Source: Blastomyces gilchristii SLH14081 (Eukaryota; Ascomycota; Eurotiomycetes; Onygenales; Ajellomycetaceae). From it: a stretch of 64,000 nt of DNA. How positions within the stretch are numbered: position 1 is the stretch's first letter; each line of letters opens with the position of its first letter. The position numbers and the translations under genes are program-made. The notes beneath the pieces were generated by a model, which ran no database searches, was not told the origin of the DNA, and worked only from the letters and a program-made list of their open reading frames with translations. Shown here piece after piece: positions 59,331-64,000 of the stretch. The DNA lies in NCBI RefSeq assembly GCF_000003855.2, contig NW_003101670.1:706841-770840 (forward strand), read 5' to 3'.

Positions 59331-60699
59331 GTTTTTTCTTTTTATATTAGTTAATTATAAGTTCATAACTATTAGTTAATAATTGAAATTAATTTTGAGT
59401 TCTCAAAAATTATTGTACAAGTTGTAATCAATTATCAATGTCAGGAATAATATATATATATATATTCAACTATCATGTCACTATAATGTATAAGTATCAA
59501 CATTTTTTCAACATTGATATTCATAATATTAATATATTTTTAATGATATCATCTGATAACATAATTTGATAACACTCTCTTTCATAATATTAATATATTT
59601 CAAGAAATATGACAGAGATTAATCAAGATTATTTGTTTACTTTTATATATTAATGATATTCAATCTGAGTTAGTACTAAAATTATAACTAAGCTAAGAAA
59701 GAAGATTATTTTCTCTTATATTAATTCTTCTTACACACATCAGTGATCAGTTATTGAAAATAAATTATCATCTTTCTCAAATTATTATCATATCTTCTGA
59801 ATTCACTTCTTTCACTTCTTTTACTTCTATTGAAGATTCACAAACTCTTCAAGAAATCACTGTGAATCACAAAGTCTATATTATTTACAATTCAATACAG
59901 AATGCTCTCTTTTAATTATGATGAATAATCACTTCATTCTTCATATCTGATTTCAGGTCATGAAATTTATGAAAAGCTCAATATAAATATCAAGATAAAC
60001 TATGAAATAATTATCAACAGATTGTATTACAGATTACTGAAGAGTCATCTCTCTGCTGCAATCACTGTAACTTCATTCAGAAACATTCATCATAAACTGA
60101 TCATGACTCTGAAGAAATTTCTCAATATCTGAAGTCATCAGAATGCAGATAACAAAAGAAAAATAATCAGAAAATTACTACTGAGCTGGTAAGTTACTCT
60201 ATCAGATAATGATTTTTGATAACATTAACTTTCTAATTTGAAGAAAATCATGTGAAAACAATCATATATCAGTACTCTGATTTCACAACTCTTATCTGAT
60301 AACTTCTGTGAATAATTACTTTGTATATGTATATCTCTGAATCTTTCTCTTCAATCAATTGAAAACCCCGAATTCTGAACACTTCTTCAAATACTTAATT
60401 CAAATCTTCATATTTTACATTGATTCTGTCTTCAGTTCAATCTCAAGACACACTACAAAGTCAATATACAACATCTAGAATCAGAGTTGAAGAATCATCA
60501 AAGAGTGTCTCTCACAGTGAATGCATAAACTAGTATAAACAATCTTACATTTATGAGAGTTACATGTTATTACATTGATGAGAACTGAACTTATTAAGAG
60601 ACATTAATTGAATTTGAATCATTGATCAGTAGTCATACTGAGAATTATATAACAGAGATATTAATGACTGTGATTAAAAATGACTATTGAGATATTAGT

Positions 60700-61600
60700 C
60701 TCAGTCTTCTTATAATTACAACTGATAATACTGTGAATAACTACACTATGATGAACAGCTTGAAGCAAAAATTGGCTTTGTATTTCTGAAATGATAAACA
60801 AGGTCATATTCTCTGTATTGCTTATATGGTTCAACTTGTGATGCAAACACTGATAAAGAATCTTAATATTGAGACAAAGAATAATGAGATGACTGATTCT
60901 TGAGATGAGAATAAGATGAAAGTGATTACTCAAGTAACTTTTACATTCACTTTGTAAAAGATAATGTTTTTTAACAACACTTTTTAATATTGCTTTTTAA
61001 TAATGCTTTTTGATAACACTACTGTTAATTTTGAATAGATTAGCTAATAATTTAAATATCACAGATTGAAAACATTGCTAATACAATTTGTACCTTCTCT
61101 AAACAATAACAACAATTTCATGATATTTAATAAATAAATAAATCAGTCACATCACTGAATATGATACAGAATGTTAGAATATGATGAAGTTCAATATATA
61201 AGATAACTGTTCAGACTCTTCAATTGTATCAGATGATTGATCATTGAGTGCAACACTCTGATCAGAAAAAGATTCAGATATTGAAACTTTCTGATATGAA
61301 GTGAACTCAGTTGAAATATGTAATTGATTTACTGTTTCAGTTTTATAAGATAATAAAGACAGTCTCAATCACTTATACATCAATGCTGCAGTCAGTCTGA
61401 TGAGTGTATAACAGTTTATTTACTTATTTTGAGAAGCAGTTGAATCACTTAAAAAGAAATTCAGTCTGGAATGATGCTATAGCACAGGCTATTATTACTG
61501 TAAGGAATAAACTGGCATATTATTACAGTAAAACTGAACAATCTTTTGCAGAGTACTATGCTGTAGCAGCTCTACTAGATTTCTCTCATTGAGTTAATAT
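60700..61600 (+). pseudogene. hAT transposase catalytic and dimerisation remnants
   Basis: Contains the TDNTVNN segment (catalytic Asp region) and, after an intron-like stretch at about 60952-61036, the YNSL...KLAYYYSKT...LLDFSH block typical of the C-terminal half of hAT transposases. Multiple stops remain even allowing for introns. Confidence 0.75.
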
Positions 61601-62524
61601 CTACACTTCTCAAGATTGAACAGAGGAGAAATAAGACTTATATATTAAATTAGTCTGAGACTACTACAATGCCAACTATCAGAGATTTAAATGAGCAGAT
61701 GTTTAAGATGTGAAGACAGTGAAATACAATTCTCTAGTAAGTAACAATCTTTGATAACACTTTATATCTCATAGAACTATAATACTAACTTTGAAACAGA
61801 ACTTGTATACATTGATTACAACTGAAAATCAGGCAAAACTACATGCTTGTAAAACTGAATTTGACTGCTATCTTCAAGATAATTCAACAAATTTACACAT
61901 CAAATCAATTCTAGAGTTATGAAAAATTGTTGAGAGTATATATTCAACTGTTGTACTGATGATGTGTGATATTCTGACAATTTCATTGACAGAGATGAGA
62001 ATGAAGTGAAAGTTCAACTCAAGTTGAGATATTTGTTACTATCACTGAGAACAATTATAAGAAGAAACAATTAAGAAACTCATGATTATAAAACATGGAA
62101 TTATCAGACAGTTTAATACCTCTGATCACAGTATATCAGAGAAGTGTAGTTTTCATGAGAAAGTGAAGAATAAACTTGCACAAGAATGTATTTAGTTGTT
62201 TCATGAGTGTTATCAATAATCATTATCAAATTCTGATTATATAAGCAATCACTGAATGAACTGAATGAGACTGATTTTGATCTTCAGTCTCAGTCTCATT
62301 CTGATTTTGAAAGAATGATCATCTTTCACAGTTTATCCTGAGAAATTACTCTCATTTCACTGTTCTTGAATTAAATCTGGTCATTTTTCACACCATTTCT
62401 CTCAGAAATGGTCCATTTTCAGATTTTTTTGAGGCTTGGTCCTGGTGGGACTCACGCCAAGAAATGTATGGGACCAGACCAAATGGGACCAAATGTGAAA
62501 TTCATGGTCCCGCCGGCCAGTCTA

Positions 62525-62532
62525 GCTGTGAG
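62525..62532. repeat. hAT target-site duplication, right
   Basis: GCTGTGAG, matching 56732-56739. Confidence 0.92.
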
Positions 62533-63300
62533 CTGCTAATCTCATTTCCAGTTCTGCATCTGTGCCTGCGCCTGTCTCTGCCTCTGCTGTGTCTGCCGGT
62601 TCTAGGTCATCAAGTCAATCATTGACTCATTTGACTGAAAGAATGCTTGAGAAGCTGTCAACGAAGCTACAGACTCTCATTAAATTACTCTATACTCAGA
62701 AGTCAGTCTTGCGGAAGAGTTGTCAGATTAATATAAAAATTAATACAAATTATAAAGCTCTTCTTCTGCAATTCTGTAATACTGTTTTTACAGTTCTCTG
62801 CAGTCACTGTGTCAGAGAAGAAGACTCTTTTATCATCTGTATCAGTGCTCTGAATCAGTGTTATAAAGCTTGTATTAGTTGTTATTACAATGACACTGAA
62901 ACTTACTGCTCTTATCATAGAAATAAGTCACTTTTCAACATGAAATATGTCAATTTTAATACAATTAACTAATATTTATACATAGTCAATGTCAGTAAGA
63001 AGAATGATAAAGTGAAAGAAAAGAAGTAGAAGAATGATAAGAGAAAGAAAGTTAAGAAGAAGAGCTCATTCAAGAAGCACTCTGCAGCTGAGAATACAGA
63101 GGCTAGAGTCTTGAAAAAACAGATAGTAAGTGCTGAGTCAGTTGATGATTATAATATTGAGATTTTAACTCTTTGTATTGAAAATGAGACTCTGTGCAAT
63201 AAGAATACAGCTCTGAAGACTAAATTCAGAACTATTATAAGCCTTCTTCAGATCACTCAAACTGTTCTTGAGAATGACATATAAGTCAGTGAGACAGGGC
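62533..63300 (+). pseudogene. Unknown Cys/His-rich protein interrupted by the hAT element
   Basis: After the duplication the frame AANLISSSASVPAPVSAS leads into an open stretch at 62562-62972: LTHLTERMLEKLSTKLQTLI, then a cysteine cluster CSHCVREEDSFI, LNQCYKACISCYYN, TYCSYHRNKS. A basic KKNDKVKEKK region and a coiled-coil-like end (LCIENETLCNKNTALKTKF) follow with a few stops, ending near 63283. The Cys/His spacing suggests a zinc-binding fold. I do not recognise the family; it is more likely a transposon-encoded protein than a host gene. Confidence 0.5.
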
Positions 63301-64000
63301 AGAGCAGAGTGTTTTTTGTTTTTTTCCTTGCTTAGTTAGATAATTCTTTTACACTGAAAAATGAATCTCTATATGTTTTTACAGTTTTATCTCTTCTATT
63401 ATTATTAATAATAAGCTGTAAAATCAATCTTATGAGGCCTTCTATTTTGAGCTTAGCTCTGCAATGTCTTTGCACACAGAGACTCGTGTGCATTAAGATA
63501 TTTTAGTGTTAATACACTCAAGCTTTTTCTTCTTAATGACTTAAGTAGTTACAGATATGTCTTCAAGAAGGTTCATAATATATATTACTTATATCTTATG
63601 AGAATTAAACTGGCTTAGATTAAGATGAAATTTCTGTTCAAGAATATAGATAAAGTTGTAAAATTCAGATAATATATTTCTCTTATAATTTAAAGAATCT
63701 CTGATCTTAATCTCTCTATCTTTATAATAGATCTAGATGTGTAGAGGTCATAATAATAGTAGAGTAATTAAAGAGCTTATACTATAGTGTGTAGTGAGTT
63801 CAGAAACTACTTCAGGAATTTTATACTTATATAGTCTTATTAAACTTCTAAAAAACTCTTTGAAAGAAAATACAAGAAGAGTGCTACAGAGTTTACAAGA
63901 TATCAGTTTATCACTGTAAGATTATCTTTAAAAAACTCTTTGAGAAAAATAAGAAGTCTTAAGCAGTATTTCTTACTTAATATCTTATAGTAAGATGATC
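63301..64000. other. AT-rich sequence at the right edge
   Basis: RIP-like composition with no supported frame; the edge of another degraded element is likely but cannot be named from what is visible. Confidence 0.4.

Larger units (their letters stand above)
56740..62524 (+). mobile_element. hAT-superfamily DNA transposon, 5.8 kb, degenerate
   Basis: Termini TAGACTGACCG and CGGCCAGTCTA with 8-bp duplications. Plus-strand transposase remnants agree with hAT. One is ITTDNTVNNYTMMNSLKQKL with IAYMVQLVMQTLIKNL (60715-60870; families have DNASNNDTM and CIAHxxNL). Another is YNSLFTYFEKQLNHLKRNSVW with KLAYYYSKT and AVAALLDFSH (61404-61592; families have YNxL, KLxKYYxK and LDPRxK). Stops and probable introns break it. 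It is flanked by the two halves of another element and shares both ends with the 506-bp derivative at 49125. Confidence 0.88.

Overview
This 64 kb window looks like a chromosome segment of a filamentous or dimorphic ascomycete. The genes have many short GT-AG introns and typical fungal families. Next to them lies a long, very AT-rich, CpG-poor tract of dead transposons, which is the signature of repeat-induced point mutation (RIP). The sharp contrast between normal genes and AT-rich isochore, and the families present, fit Onygenales and perhaps Ajellomycetaceae (Blastomyces-like); that placement is inference, not proof.

Region 1 (1-31.5 kb) is gene-bearing. On the plus strand lie a peroxisomal MaoC/hydratase-2 protein ending in SKL, a trimethyllysine dioxygenase of carnitine biosynthesis (ten exons, one of 18 nt), and the proteasome ATPase Rpt5, which carries an apparent one-base deletion in its Walker A codons. 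A minus-strand F-box/LRR-like protein, an intron-containing tRNA-Gln and a minus-strand Sch9-type AGC kinase follow. Then come plus-strand genes for a DUF4246 protein, an Rsc7/Swp82 chromatin-remodelling subunit and a Trk-type potassium transporter. A small LTR-retrotransposon derivative (about 2.34-3.56 kb) sits between the first two genes. Exon boundaries were placed by hand from splice motifs, reading frame and family conservation.

Region 2 (31.6-64 kb) holds no host gene I can support. It is a nested stack of RIP-mutated elements: three copies of one LINE family (A minus, B minus, C plus), a complete chromodomain Gypsy element with LTRs and a 5-bp target duplication, a Helitron (HUH Rep plus PIF1-type helicase) split by LINE copy C, and an hAT DNA transposon of about 5.8 kb with a 0.5-kb deletion derivative. 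LINE copy A contains an unmutated tRNA-derived SINE with a perfect 15-bp target duplication.

The most interesting results are in this tract. The SINE ends in the same 3' sequence and AAT-repeat tail as the LINE, so the two look like a SINE-LINE partnership. The hAT pair shares terminal inverted repeats, 8-bp target duplications and a motif scattered through both. Insertion order can be read directly from the target duplications.

In region 1, the hydratase and the carnitine enzyme both serve fatty-acid use. Sch9, Rpt5, Rsc7 and Trk are housekeeping regulators with no evident joint pathway; there are no operons.
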